A stretch of 64,000 nt of DNA, from positions 1,860,001-1,924,000 of the forward strand of contig MSED01000009.1 of the NCBI GenBank assembly GCA_002099365.1, in the 5' to 3' direction. Shown piece after piece: positions 20,813-32,015 of the stretch. Below the pieces are notes generated by a model. It was not told the DNA's origin, ran no database searches, and saw only the letters and a list, made by a program, of their open reading frames with translations. Made by a program: the position numbers and the translations under genes. How positions within the stretch are numbered: position 1 is the first letter of the stretch; every line of letters starts with the position of its first letter. The DNA comes from Phialophora verrucosa. Its lineage: Eukaryota; Ascomycota; Eurotiomycetes; Chaetothyriales; Herpotrichiellaceae.

Positions 20813-22915
20813 ATGCGCTTCCTCAGCCTGTTCGGCGGCAATGCGCCGGCAGTCGCAGTCCTTGCGGCTTGCTTGCCAGTTGCGGCTCTTGCGCAGGCCG
20901 CAAACTCCAGCTCTGGGCTGGCATTACAGCTATCGGTCGCAAATAAGCTCCTTAACGGCACTACCGACGGTCACGTCACGGTCATGTTTGCTCCTAGTGG
21001 CACCGACCCGATGGAGGACACCGACGTGACCTCTAGTCCTAACCTGTTCTTTGGCATGAACGTGTTCGGAGTCGCCCCCGCCGGCACGATCACGATGGCC
21101 AGCACAAGCACCATCAACACCGTGAGAGGTGTCTGGGGCTTCCCCGTCGTGAGCTTGAACGATGTCCCGGCCGGCAACTACTCGGTGCAAGCCTTCTTCA
21201 CAAAGTACGAAAAGGTCAATCGAAGCGACGGGTCTTCCATCAGCGTCCGTTTTCCTTGCGGCGATGGTGCCACCAATATCGACGGTTTCGGCAGCCTCAC
21301 GACGGCCATTTTGAATGTCAGTATTACCGGAGATCCGCAAACAGTCAACCTCGTGTTCAACAACATAACGGCCACCGAGGCGTTCACGGGCAAGGAAATC
21401 GGTGGCTGCTCTCAGGGCAACTACGAAGACACAGAGACCCTGAAATATGTGAAGATCCGCAGTGAAGCGCTGAGCAAGTTCTGGGGTCGGAGTATGTACG
21501 TGGGTGCCAATATTGTGCTACCCAGCGGTTACGATGCCAACGACACAACCACCCGGTATCCGGTCATCTATTCGCAAGGCCACTGGCCAGCAGACACGGG
21601 GCCCTTTCGATATCCGACGGCCAACTTCTCGGAAGCGTGGGATAATGGAACAATTCCCGGCGAGAACGGCCAGCCCGACCGCCCTACCCCTAAGATGATT
21701 CTGGTCTCCTTCCGTCACGAGACGCCGTTCTATGACGACTCGTATGCAGTCAACTCAGCAAATCTTGGCCCCTACGGAGACGCCCTTAACGATGAGCTGA
21801 TTCCCTACATTGAGAAGAACTTCAACACGATTCCCGAGCCATACGCACGGATCCAGCTTGGAGGCTCGACAGGCGGCTGGGAATCAATAGCTAGTGTCAT
21901 TTTCCGACCCGATCTATTTGGTGCCTGCTTCTCCTCATACCCCGACTCGTTGGACTTCCACAGGCATCAAGATATCCCGCTGTACACCAGTACGAATGCC
22001 TACCTGCGCGCCAATGGTAGCGCAATCCCTTCTATTCGCGACTTTGAGAACGGCACGCAAGTTATTCTGGCGACTGTCGCACAAGAAAACCATTGGGAGC
22101 TGACGTTCGGCACTTCGTCGCGCTCTTCTCTGCAATGGGACGTTTGGAACACTGTGTTTGGTGTGCAGGGCCTCAATGGCTACCCACTCGAGCCTTGGAA
22201 CAAAATCACTGGCGAGATCTACCCCGCGGCTGTCGAGTATTGGAGGCACATGGACTTAGCCGACTATATCGTCACCCACTGGAACAACAGCTACAACCTT
22301 GGCGAAGTCCTCAGTGGACGGCTCTACGTTTACGTTGGGAACTGGGACGACTACTTTTTGAACGAGGGCGTGCAGGAATTCCAAAAGCGGACCGACGCTG
22401 CCGGCGGCCCAGGTTGGGCGAACGTTACAATCCTTCCTGAGAAGCCACATGGAGGGAACTATCAAGATCGGGAGATCTGGGATTACCTCGAGCTGGTCTA
22501 TAGCTGGATCCAAGATCACGGGCCCAACGGCACGACGCCCCTGCCAAGCAATGTGACGGTGTCGTCTTCGCGAGGGAACAACTTCACCGAGGTGCTCGCT
22601 TACGGTGGTCACCAAGCCGCGCTCAAGCGACAGGCTCCTCCCTCGATCACAGGCGGAGACCACTGCGATGGCGCCGGAGGGTGTGTATTCCAGGCGAGCG
22701 TCGGGCGATGGGATCCCGGAGTTGAGCTCGAGGCACAGTGGGTCGTCGGTGGCAAGCCCATCGGCGAGGCGTTTGGTGTTGCGCAGGGTGAGTCTCTGTC
22801 GTATGCGCCGACGACGGCCACCAAACGGTCATCAATCGAGCTCTGGGTGACCGGGCGCAAGTTAGGTTATGTCGACGAGACGAGGAAGAGTAATGGGATC
22901 ATGCTGAAAAGATGA
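20813..22915 (+). CDS. Secreted, heavily N-glycosylated alpha/beta-hydrolase (esterase-like)
   Basis: Intronless, 700 residues from the ATG at 20813; an in-frame ATG 33 bp upstream would put 11 residues before the signal peptide and is not preferred. Residues 1-28 form a signal peptide (hydrophobic AVAVLAACLPVAALAQA). The central part has the putative-esterase layout, with a nucleophile Ser near 352 in LGGSTGGWES and a candidate His in EKPHGGNYQDREIW. More than a dozen Asn-x-Ser/Thr sites are spread along the chain, fitting an extracellular protein. The C-terminal section after an Ala/Lys/Arg linker (HQAALKRQAPPS) is Gly-rich and could be a separate module; QAALKRQ also resembles a Kex2-type Lys-Arg site. 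Substrate is unknown; plant-wall or glycan esters are possible. Confidence 0.8.
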   Translation: MRFLSLFGGNAPAVAVLAACLPVAALAQAANSSSGLALQLSVANKLLNGTTDGHVTVMFAPSGTDPMEDTDVTSSPNLFFGMNVFGVAPAGTITMASTSTINTVRGVWGFPVVSLNDVPAGNYSVQAFFTKYEKVNRSDGSSISVRFPCGDGATNIDGFGSLTTAILNVSITGDPQTVNLVFNNITATEAFTGKEIGGCSQGNYEDTETLKYVKIRSEALSKFWGRSMYVGANIVLPSGYDANDTTTRYPVIYSQGHWPADTGPFRYPTANFSEAWDNGTIPGENGQPDRPTPKMILVSFRHETPFYDDSYAVNSANLGPYGDALNDELIPYIEKNFNTIPEPYARIQLGGSTGGWESIASVIFRPDLFGACFSSYPDSLDFHRHQDIPLYTSTNAYLRANGSAIPSIRDFENGTQVILATVAQENHWELTFGTSSRSSLQWDVWNTVFGVQGLNGYPLEPWNKITGEIYPAAVEYWRHMDLADYIVTHWNNSYNLGEVLSGRLYVYVGNWDDYFLNEGVQEFQKRTDAAGGPGWANVTILPEKPHGGNYQDREIWDYLELVYSWIQDHGPNGTTPLPSNVTVSSSRGNNFTEVLAYGGHQAALKRQAPPSITGGDHCDGAGGCVFQASVGRWDPGVELEAQWVVGGKPIGEAFGVAQGESLSYAPTTATKRSSIELWVTGRKLGYVDETRKSNGIMLKR

Positions 22916-24039
22916 TGAGGCCTGGCGCAGCCAAAGGCGATAACTATGATATAGGCCACCCCTTATGAGCTGGCATGAGAATGGAGAAATGGTCATGAAA
23001 CTCCGTTACTGGCGGGGTCTTCAGCCCATTCCATTGTCTCGCAACAACTTCCCAGCCATGTCGAGGCCTTGACAGCCCTCGACGAGAGGCGAAATGCCAC
23101 AGAAAAGACCTGAAACATACCGCAAGTCCGTCGTTTGCTGCTACCATATGGTGCTTCGCCTCTGCCGCATATGTAGGGTAATCCTGTGAACAAGGACAGT
23201 GGTGCATGATAATATGGCAATGAAAAGACATGCTGCTTCGTGGACAACCCAAGTTCAGTATTGAACAGAAAAGGGACCATTTTATCTCTCGCCTCTTCTT
23301 CATAATCCTGCTCAAAAGGGCCAGCGATTCACGCCGTACATAAGGGGGTGGTGGCTGGTATTTCAGCCTCATCGCCCAGCAACTGGGCCGCCAAATCGAG
23401 AAAATGGGGATTACTCTATTCGGCAATGTGAAAACCAAAAACCCGCGAATAAGGCATGGCGACCGGTTTCTCCATTGATGCTGGTCTATGGAATATCATG
23501 GGAGGCCTGGGAGGAGGACACTAGCGCGAGACACCCCATATGAAAAGCAGGGGCGTTCAGGGGTTGCAGAAAAGTTGTCCTGTCCACTTCAGCTGAACAG
23601 GCATGTAGATGCAGGTAAGATTGTGCGGCATAACACCACGCTGAGGTGCCCGGTTGGTTGGGACGAGACAGGACCTTATACAGGGCTCGACAGGCCTAAC
23701 CGGCCTCCATGCTTCTACGTGGGTCGGGCTGTAAAGCAGGGAATTGCGAAGATGCTGCAAGGATTGAAAAGGCGTTCCGGAGCCGTCTGGGGCTGCACCG
23801 TCTGCTACTGTATCGGCACAGCTGCGAGATCTCAATATCCGTCTGCGCGTGGTGGTGGCAGTGTTGCTCTTAGCTCTGTGCCACACTGTGCAAGGCTCAC
23901 GGGAGGGCAAGTCAGACGACGGGTTGTAAGTACTCTTTATGGACTCCTCCTGCCCGCCGGTCGAGTGGCTGTCTCTCTCGAGCGTCACTTAACAAGGGGT
24001 TTTAGAAACGAAGAGAACAACTGACCCGGCACATCGAGA
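22916..24039. other. Intergenic, no supported gene
   Basis: About 1.1 kb. Frames of 164 (minus) and 178 (plus) codons overlap each other and have no recognisable motif or secretion signal. Confidence 0.5.
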
Positions 24040-24930
24040 ATGCATCGACTCACTCTAAAAGATATGAAGGCCCACAAGAGAAATCTCAGCGCGTCGAGCA
24101 TCACCCCGGCCCTCGCCGACCACGACACCCCGGCGTCGCCACGATACACTTACTCCCGCCAGCACCGTCCGTGGTCGACCATCCTGCTCCCTTACCGTGT
24201 CGGTCTGCGGCTCTTGACTGTCTGCCTCGCCCTCGCCGTTGGGGGCCTGTTAGCCTACCTGGTCGTAGTGAGAGATTCCACGAAAGACTCTCGATACCTG
24301 GATGCCAGTGGCAATAATCGGATGGCCTGGCCACGAACGGTCTACATGCAGCCGACGGACATGTTGCTTGTCGCAGCGGGGGTTTTCGTTTCTCTTTGAC
24401 GTCGTCTCGCTGGTCATGTCGTGTGCAGAGATCAGGGTTCGATTCCTCCGTGCTTAATTCGAGAATGCTAACCGCTCCCGCAACGCTTAGGCGCAGCGCA
24501 GCGGAAGCGTCACTATCTGGCTTGGATCCTTGGCCTTCGTCTCCTGCATCGCGGCTTGGGTGACGGGGCTCGTGTATGCCAGATCGTGGACCGGCTCGGA
24601 CGCCGCGTCGTCAGATTTGTGGTCCTGGTCGTGCCGCCACAAGAGCATAGACCTCAACTATGGCAACGAGAGTCTCGGTTTCGGGACGCTGTGCCTGTAC
24701 ATGGTGAGTTGGTTTTTGGTGATACGCTACCGGACACATTCGATCTGATACTGCAGTAGGGTTTCGTCTTCGGCGGAGGCGTCGCGGCTGCGACCCTGCA
24801 ATTGATCAATTTGATCCTGTTCTGGGTGGTGCAGAAGAGTAAAAGCGACGAGAAGAAGAGAGCGACGCGCAATGCGTATGTGAGGAAGTATATACTAGGA
24901 AAAGTAGAGGCGGATAGTCAAGAGCAGTAG
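24040..24930 (+). CDS. Small multi-span membrane protein, probably four TM segments
   Basis: Three coding pieces. The first runs from ATG 24040 (or ATG 24064) to about 24398, with TM1 (LLTVCLALAVGGLLAYLVVV) and the beginning of TM2. The second runs from 24491 (after TTAG) to 24703, with TM3 (LGSLAFVSCIAAWVTGLVYA). The third runs from 24760 to the TAG at 24928-24930, with TM4 (GGGVAAATLQLINLILFWVV) and a basic tail. Intron 24704-24759 (GTGAGT...GTAG) closes in phase 0. The first junction does not: the frame stops at 24397 in the middle of TM2, while the plus-one frame continues as FDVVSLVMSCAE, completing a plausible helix. No family assignment is made beyond a MARVEL-like four-span layout. 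Confidence 0.55.
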
Positions 24931-25319
24931 AACAGAGAGTGAATTGGGCGTAAATTTACTGTCCAGGCCGACTTACAGAGTAAATGAATGACAAGTGAAG
25001 AGAGACTGAGTGGTGACTTGCTCCCCGCGCTCCTTCGACGAGTGGCGTAGCGGCGAAATACTCCGCCGTAGTGGTTCGGGCGACTTGCCCAAGGCAATTT
25101 GGAGAGAACTTTCAACCGCATCAAAGATTTTGGGACGAGCAACTGAAGCGCAGGCTGCAGTGCCAGTTCTGCGACCAAAGCACTCGCCGCCTAATTCGAG
25201 CTCTTCAGTGAGTTTGACGAAGAGGAAGCCATCGATCCCGCGCGTTTCTTCCAACCGCCCACCCTTCAATCTCATCCCGCTTTGAACGATTGCGGCGCCC
25301 ACCACTCTCCGCCGTCAAG
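24931..25319. other. Promoter region of BRR2
   Basis: About 390 bp. No gene is seen; a minus-strand frame here shadows the start of BRR2. Confidence 0.4.
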
Positions 25320-28300
25320 ATGGCGGACCCGAACAATGTCTCGCAGTACAAGTACTCGGCGATGTCGAACCTGGTTCTCCAGGCCGACCGTCGTTTCATC
25401 TCCCGCCGCAATGACGAGAACACTGGCGACCCCGAGTCGCTCGCAGGCCGACTGAACATTCGTGACATGGGCTCGCGGGTCGGTCGAGAAACGGCGCCCA
25501 AACAGAGGAAAGTGGCGCCAGCGCTACAAGGCGTCGACAGAGGCTCGATCCGCGAAGGCGAAGACGTCTTGGAACGAGAGCAGAGGAAGAGAAAGAGGGG
25601 TGAGCCTGCCCAGACTCGAGGTGCTGGCATCCTCTCCGCCGGCGATGCACTGATCGAAGGGCTCAAGTATCGTCCTAGGACTCCCGCCACCCGCGCCACG
25701 TACGATCTATTGCTCACCGTGACGGCGAACGCGCTGGGTGATGTCTCGCAGGAGATCGTCCGGAGCGCGGCCGACGCCGTCCTCGAATATCTCAAAGACG
25801 AAAACATGAAAGATCTCGACAAGAAGAAGGAGATCGACGATATCGTCGGCATCACGATGACGCCCAAGCAGTTTAACGAGTTGGTCAATCTCGGGAAGAA
25901 AATCACAGACTACGATGCTCAGGACGAGGATGAAGACATGGCCGACGGCGCGAACGATGAGGCAGAGCTTGATGAACGCCAGGGTGTGGCGGTCGTCTTC
26001 GATGAAGATGACGATGTGGACGAAGACGGCGTACAACGAACGTACGAAGTCCGTGACGAAGATGAAGGCGATACCGACGACGAAGACGCACAAGATCTGC
26101 CCGGTCTCGAAGAATCCGCGACGGCAGGAGGTGCCGGAGTGCCAGACGCTGAGGATGCTGAGGATGAAGATGGGGGTTTGGTCATAGACGGTGGCGTTGG
26201 CGAGTCAAGTCGCAGAAAGCGTGAGGATGCCGACTCAATACCCATTCACGAAATCGATGCATATTGGCTGCAGCGCCAGATTGGCACTATCGATTCAGAT
26301 CCCCATATTCAGCAGCAAAAGACTCAAGAAGCGCTTCGCATCTTATCCGGAAAATCTCCCGAAGGTGAAGAATTATCGCTTCGAGATATCGAGAACGACA
26401 TGATGGATCTGTTCGACTACGAGCACCCGGACATTGTCAGCAAGTTTGTCTCAAACAAGGATAAGATCGTTTGGGCAACAAGGTGGCGCAGAGCTGCTGA
26501 GGACGCGGACTCCCGACATCTTGTTGAAAGCGAGATGGTTGAAGCCGGGCAACGAGTCATTCTTGACGAACTGTTAGGCAAGGCGGATCGTGATGGAGAA
26601 GGATCGCGGCCAGCCAAGAAGATGAAGCTGGATCTGATGGACATTGATATCCCGAAGGCGCAGGAAGACCAGGAGGAGAAGAAAGAGGGCCTTACTGGTG
26701 GCTTGCAACCGCAGCGTCTCATCAACTTGGAGAACCTGGTCTTTGAGTCGGGGAATCATCTCAACACCAATCCGAAGGTCATCCTACCACCTGGATCAAC
26801 TAAACGGACGTTCAAAGGATACGAAGAAATCCATGTTCCGCCTCCTAAACCGAGGAGGGATCCAGGCGAGAGGAACATCCCGACAAGCGAACTGCCGGAT
26901 TGGGCGAGGCAAGGGTTTGGCTCTGCAAAGGAGTTGAATCGCATTCAGTCGAAGTGCTACCCCTCTGCTTTTCAGGACGACGGCAACATGCTCATTTGCG
27001 CACCGACTGGATCTGGCAAGACAAATGTCGCTATGTTGACGATGCTTCGCGAGATTGGAAAGCATAGAAACCCGGAGACGGGCGAGATCATGCTGGATGA
27101 CTTCAAGATCGTTTATATTGCACCCCTGAAAGCTCTGGTACAGGAACAGGTCGGGAACTTTGGGAAGCGACTGGAGGTCTATGGTATCCGAGTGTCTGAG
27201 CTCACGGGAGATCGACAGCTTACCAAACAGCAAATTGCCGACACTCAGGTCATTGTGACGACGCCTGAGAAGTGGGACGTCATCACACGCAAAGCTACCG
27301 ACCAGAGCTACACCAGACTTGTCCGTCTCATCATCATCGATGAAATCCATCTACTGCATGATGACCGTGGCCCGGTCATAGAGAGCATTGTCAGCCGAAC
27401 GATTCGGAAGATTGAACAAACTGGCGATCCGGTCCGAATTGTCGGGTTGAGCGCAACACTTCCCAACTATAAGGACGTGGCTACTTTCCTTCGGGTAGAT
27501 CCTCAAAAGGGCCTATTCCACTTTGATGGCACTTTCAGGCCCTGCCCTCTCAAGCAGGAATTCATTGGGGTGACGGACAAAAAGGCCATTAAGCAGCTCA
27601 AGACTATGAATGATGTGTGCTACTCGAAGGTGCTGGAGCATGCTGGGACGAACCAGAATCAAATGCTGATTTTCGTTCATTCTCGAAAAGAGACTGCTAA
27701 AACGGCCAAGTACATCCGAGACAAGGCTGTCGAGCTGGAAACCATCGGACAGATCATGAGGTCTGATGCAGCAAGCAGAGAAGTCCTGCAACAAGAGGCT
27801 GATTCAATCAATGATGCCAATCTGAAGGATCTGTTGCCTTACGGGTTTGGCATCCATCATGCTGGTATGAATGTCGCCGATCGAACTTCAGTGGCAGAAC
27901 TCTTCGCAGATGGCTTCCTCAGAGTGCTTGTCTGTACAGCAACACTTGCCTGGGGTGTGAACTTGCCCGCCCACACAGTCATTATCAAGGGCACACAAGT
28001 GTACTCACCCGAAAAGGGTAGCTGGGTGGAACTGAGTCCCCAAGACGTCCTTCAGATGCTCGGGCGAGCAGGTCGTCCGCAGTTCGATTCCTACGGCGAA
28101 GGCATCATCATCACGTCCCAGACAGAGATGCAATACTACATGTCACTGATGAACCAGCAACTGCCCATCGAAAGTCAACTTATGAGCAAGCTAGCGGACA
28201 ACTTAAATGCAGAGATTGTTCTCGGCAACATTCGTACGCGCGACGAGGGAGTGGAGTGGCTCGGCTACACTTATCTCTTTATTCGCATGATCCGATCCCC

Positions 28301-31300
28301 AGGTCTGTACAGTGTCGGCGCGGACTACAGCAATGATGAGACTTTGGAGCAGAAGCGGGTCGATCTCGTCCATTCGGCTGCGGTTGTCCTGGAGAAAGCG
28401 GGACTGGTCAAGTATGAGAAGAAGACGGGCAAATTGCAAGCCACGGATCTTGGCCGCATTGCTTCACACTACTACATCACTCATAACTCCATGTTGACTT
28501 ACAATCATCACCTCCAGCCGTCGATCAGCACCATCGAGCTCTTCAGAATCTTCGCTCTCAGTGATGAATTCAAGTATATCCCCGTCCGACAAGATGAGAA
28601 GCTGGAGTTGGCGAAATTACTGGGTCGAGTACCCATCCCTGTCAAGGAAGGCATGGAAGAGCCACAGGCGAAGATCAACGTGCTCCTTCAAGCATTCATT
28701 TCGCGACTCAAGCTGGAAGGGTTGGCCCTGATGGCTGATCTCGTCTACGTCACACAGTCAGCAGGACGTATTCTCAGAGCAATCTTTGAGATCTGCTTGA
28801 AAAAGGGTTGGGCCGGCGTGGCCAAGCTTGCGCTGGATCTTTGCAAGATGGCCGAGAAGCGAATGTGGCCTACAATGACACCTCTCAGGCAGTTCCCGAT
28901 GTGTCCAAGAGAGTACATCCAGAAGGCTGAGAGAATGGAAGTCCCATGGTCCAGCTACTTTGACCTAGATCCTCCACGAATGGGCGAACTCCTCGGCATG
29001 CCCAAAGCTGGACGAGTGGTATGTGATCTCGTCTCTAAATTCCCTCGGCTGGAGGTCCAGGCACAAGTGCAGCCAGTGACGAGGTCGCTGCTTCGTGTCG
29101 AGCTTACGATAACTCCAAATTTTGTCTGGGACGAAGCGCTCCATGGCACCGCCGAATCGTTCTGGATCATTGTCGAAGACTGCGACGGCGAAGAGATCTT
29201 GTTCCACGATCAATTTATCCTGCGACGCCAATTTGCCGAAGGTGACATGTCTGAGCATCTGGTCGATTTCACTATCCCCATCAGCGAACCGATCCCGCCC
29301 AACTACTTCATCAGCCTGGTGTCCGATCGGTGGATGCATTCAGAGACAAGACTGCCGGTGTCTTTCCAAAAGCTGGTGCTGCCTGAACGCTTTCCACCTC
29401 ACACCCCACTTCTGGATCTGCAGCCTGTGCCTGTTCAGGCCCTCAAGGTCGCAGAGTATGTTGACCTGTATCCCAACTGGGACAGGTTCAACAAGATTCA
29501 GACCCAAGTTTTCAAGTCATTATACGACAGCAACGACGGCGTGTTTGTTGGCGCACCGACAGGGAGTGGAAAGACGGTCTGCGCCGAGTTCGCCTTGCTT
29601 AGACATTGGAAGAATCCTGAAGCAGGGAAAGCTGTCTATGTTGCACCCTTCCAGGAACTGGTTGACAGCCGCTATTCTGACTGGCACGAACGACTGCGCC
29701 GAATTGGTGGAGGCAAGGTTGTCTCAACGTTGACCGGCGAGATTACCGCCGACTTGCGAATCCTCGATAGGTCCGATCTTGTGCTTGCGACTCCAACCCA
29801 ATGGGATGTCCTGTCACGACAATGGCAGCGTCGAAAGAACGTGCAGAACGTCGAACTCTTCATCGCTGACGAGCTCCATCTGCTCGGCGGCGAAAACGGT
29901 GCCATCTATGAAGTTGTGGTGTCCAGGATGCAATACATCCACATCCAACTTGAGAACAACATGCGCATTATCGGCTTGAGCGTACCGCTGTCAAACGCCA
30001 GGGATGTCGGCGAATGGCTTGGTGCAAACAAGCACACGATCTACAACTTCAGTCCCATGAGTAGGCCCGTCGGCTTGCAGCTACACATTCAGTCATTCAC
30101 AATTCCGCATTTCCCATCGTTGATGATGGCCATGGCTCGCCCAGCCTATCAATCTATCCTGCAGCTATCACCTGACAAGCCGGCTATCGTGTTTGTGCCA
30201 GGCAGGAAGCAAGTTCGAGCGTCGGCCATTGACATCTTAAATGCCTGTATCATGGATGACGACGACGAGCGATTCCTACACACTGATGTCAATGAACTCA
30301 GTCCATTCTTTGAGCGCATCAACGAACAGACATTGGCCGAGTCCTTAAAGCATGGCATTGGCTATTACCACGAAGCCCTCTCGACCAGCGATAAGAGAAT
30401 CGTCTCTCACCTGTTCAAAGTCGGCGCCATCCAAGTCATGATCTGCTCACGGGATGTCTGTTGGGAGATCCCTTTCACGGCACACCTAGTCATCGTCATG
30501 GGCACGCAGTATTTTGTTGGCCGGGAACACCGCTACGTCGACTACCAGATCAGTGAGATCTTGCAGATGTTCGGCCGGGCAACTCGTCCGGGTGAAGACG
30601 ACGTGGGGAAAGGCGTCCTTATGGTCCCGGCCGTCAAGAGGGAGTACTACAAGAAATTCCTCAATGAGGCGTTGCCGATCGAAAGTCATCTGCAACTCTG
30701 GCTTCACGATGCGTTCGTGACAGAGATAAGTACCAAGACCATCACCTCCACGCAAGACGCGGTCGACTGGACAACGTACACGTACTTCTACCGCCGCTTG
30801 CTAGCGAATCCATCATTCTACGGCCTCAGCGACACCAGCCACGAAGGGCTAAGCACGCATCTGTCCGAACTTGTTGAAACTACGCTGAAAGAACTCGCCG
30901 ATGCTAAGATCATCGACCTCGACGAGGAAGACGACTCTCTCTCGCCGCTCAACCCGGCCATGATCGCCGCGTACTACAACATCAGTTTCGTCACAATGCA
31001 GACGTTCCTGCTGTCTCTGACTGCGCGCACGAAACTCAAGGGTCTGCTTGAGATCGTCACATCGGCGACGGAATTTGAGTCAATACAGCTTCGGCGCCAT
31101 GAGGATCACATTCTCAGGAGGATTTACGACCGCGTACCCGTCAAGATGTCCGAGCCAGCTTATGACTCTCCGCACTTCAAGGCCATGGTCTTGTTACAAG
31201 CACACTTCAGCCGGATGCAACTCCCCATTGACCTGGCCAAGGATCAGGAGGTGATTGTCTCAAAAACACTTGCGCTGTTGTCCGCGTGCGTGGACGTGCT

Positions 31301-32015
31301 CAGCTCCGAGGGGCACTTGAATGCCATGAACGCGATGGAAATGAGTCAAATGGTCGTGCAGGCCATGTGGGATCGGGATAGCCCACTGCTTCAAATCCCG
31401 CATTTCGATTCCAAAGTTGTGGACGTCCTGGTCAAGCAAGGCATCAAGGACATCGATGAGTTCATGACGGCGATGGACCCCTCGGAGAATCCGAATCAAG
31501 CGAAACTCGTGGCGCAAATGGGACTGAGCAATCGCCAACTTGTCGAGGCCGCGCAATTCACAAATGAGAAGTATCCGAGTCTCGAGCTCGAGTTTGAAGT
31601 CGAGGGCAAAGACGACATCACCGCGGGCGAGCCGGCGCGTCTGTCCGTCAAAATCACCCGCGACACCGGTGAGGATGGCGAAGACGAGGACGGGGAAGGC
31701 GCAGACAAGGAAGTCGACATCACGGTGCACGCACCGTTCTACCCCGGCAGGAAACTCGAGAACTGGTGGCTCGTGGTCGCGGAGGAGAAGACAAAGTCTC
31801 TGCTCGCGATCAAGCGCGTCACGATCGCGAAGACGACCTTCGCAACGAAATTGGAGTACGTCGTCCCAACGGCCGGGCCGAAGGAGTTGACCCTGTTCTT
31901 GATGTGTGATAGCTATATCGGCGTCGATCAGAGCATGGGCTTTAGCGTGGACGTTAAGGAGGGTGAAGACGATGAGGACGAGGAAGGTGACGAGGATGAG
32001 GAGATGGAGGGTTGA
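25320..32015 (+). CDS. BRR2: U5 snRNP RNA helicase Brr2 (Ski2-like, two helicase cassettes)
   Basis: Intronless, 2,231 residues from ATG 25320 (MADPNNVSQYKYSAMSNLVL); the frame extends ten codons further upstream but family proteins start here. The N-terminal region is acidic and carries the PWI-like and plug segments. The first cassette has a Walker A near 560 (APTGSGKTN), DEIH near 674, SATLPNY, and a Sec63 unit. The second has APTGSGKT near 1412, DELH near 1516 and SVPLSN instead of SAT, followed by a second Sec63 unit and an acidic tail. Brr2 unwinds U4/U6 snRNA to activate the spliceosome; the first cassette is the active one and the second is regulatory in characterised species. The second here keeps a canonical Walker A but a changed motif III, matching that division. 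Confidence 0.97.
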   Translation: MADPNNVSQYKYSAMSNLVLQADRRFISRRNDENTGDPESLAGRLNIRDMGSRVGRETAPKQRKVAPALQGVDRGSIREGEDVLEREQRKRKRGEPAQTRGAGILSAGDALIEGLKYRPRTPATRATYDLLLTVTANALGDVSQEIVRSAADAVLEYLKDENMKDLDKKKEIDDIVGITMTPKQFNELVNLGKKITDYDAQDEDEDMADGANDEAELDERQGVAVVFDEDDDVDEDGVQRTYEVRDEDEGDTDDEDAQDLPGLEESATAGGAGVPDAEDAEDEDGGLVIDGGVGESSRRKREDADSIPIHEIDAYWLQRQIGTIDSDPHIQQQKTQEALRILSGKSPEGEELSLRDIENDMMDLFDYEHPDIVSKFVSNKDKIVWATRWRRAAEDADSRHLVESEMVEAGQRVILDELLGKADRDGEGSRPAKKMKLDLMDIDIPKAQEDQEEKKEGLTGGLQPQRLINLENLVFESGNHLNTNPKVILPPGSTKRTFKGYEEIHVPPPKPRRDPGERNIPTSELPDWARQGFGSAKELNRIQSKCYPSAFQDDGNMLICAPTGSGKTNVAMLTMLREIGKHRNPETGEIMLDDFKIVYIAPLKALVQEQVGNFGKRLEVYGIRVSELTGDRQLTKQQIADTQVIVTTPEKWDVITRKATDQSYTRLVRLIIIDEIHLLHDDRGPVIESIVSRTIRKIEQTGDPVRIVGLSATLPNYKDVATFLRVDPQKGLFHFDGTFRPCPLKQEFIGVTDKKAIKQLKTMNDVCYSKVLEHAGTNQNQMLIFVHSRKETAKTAKYIRDKAVELETIGQIMRSDAASREVLQQEADSINDANLKDLLPYGFGIHHAGMNVADRTSVAELFADGFLRVLVCTATLAWGVNLPAHTVIIKGTQVYSPEKGSWVELSPQDVLQMLGRAGRPQFDSYGEGIIITSQTEMQYYMSLMNQQLPIESQLMSKLADNLNAEIVLGNIRTRDEGVEWLGYTYLFIRMIRSPGLYSVGADYSNDETLEQKRVDLVHSAAVVLEKAGLVKYEKKTGKLQATDLGRIASHYYITHNSMLTYNHHLQPSISTIELFRIFALSDEFKYIPVRQDEKLELAKLLGRVPIPVKEGMEEPQAKINVLLQAFISRLKLEGLALMADLVYVTQSAGRILRAIFEICLKKGWAGVAKLALDLCKMAEKRMWPTMTPLRQFPMCPREYIQKAERMEVPWSSYFDLDPPRMGELLGMPKAGRVVCDLVSKFPRLEVQAQVQPVTRSLLRVELTITPNFVWDEALHGTAESFWIIVEDCDGEEILFHDQFILRRQFAEGDMSEHLVDFTIPISEPIPPNYFISLVSDRWMHSETRLPVSFQKLVLPERFPPHTPLLDLQPVPVQALKVAEYVDLYPNWDRFNKIQTQVFKSLYDSNDGVFVGAPTGSGKTVCAEFALLRHWKNPEAGKAVYVAPFQELVDSRYSDWHERLRRIGGGKVVSTLTGEITADLRILDRSDLVLATPTQWDVLSRQWQRRKNVQNVELFIADELHLLGGENGAIYEVVVSRMQYIHIQLENNMRIIGLSVPLSNARDVGEWLGANKHTIYNFSPMSRPVGLQLHIQSFTIPHFPSLMMAMARPAYQSILQLSPDKPAIVFVPGRKQVRASAIDILNACIMDDDDERFLHTDVNELSPFFERINEQTLAESLKHGIGYYHEALSTSDKRIVSHLFKVGAIQVMICSRDVCWEIPFTAHLVIVMGTQYFVGREHRYVDYQISEILQMFGRATRPGEDDVGKGVLMVPAVKREYYKKFLNEALPIESHLQLWLHDAFVTEISTKTITSTQDAVDWTTYTYFYRRLLANPSFYGLSDTSHEGLSTHLSELVETTLKELADAKIIDLDEEDDSLSPLNPAMIAAYYNISFVTMQTFLLSLTARTKLKGLLEIVTSATEFESIQLRRHEDHILRRIYDRVPVKMSEPAYDSPHFKAMVLLQAHFSRMQLPIDLAKDQEVIVSKTLALLSACVDVLSSEGHLNAMNAMEMSQMVVQAMWDRDSPLLQIPHFDSKVVDVLVKQGIKDIDEFMTAMDPSENPNQAKLVAQMGLSNRQLVEAAQFTNEKYPSLELEFEVEGKDDITAGEPARLSVKITRDTGEDGEDEDGEGADKEVDITVHAPFYPGRKLENWWLVVAEEKTKSLLAIKRVTIAKTTFATKLEYVVPTAGPKELTLFLMCDSYIGVDQSMGFSVDVKEGEDDEDEEGDEDEEMEG

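Noticed and set aside
23488..24024. 178-codon plus-strand frame
   Set aside because: Biased composition, no motif, overlapped by an equally long minus-strand frame.
24425..24450. GGTTCGATTCC box like a tRNA B box
   Set aside because: The T stem does not pair well, no A box lies at the right distance, and no acceptor stem can be formed.
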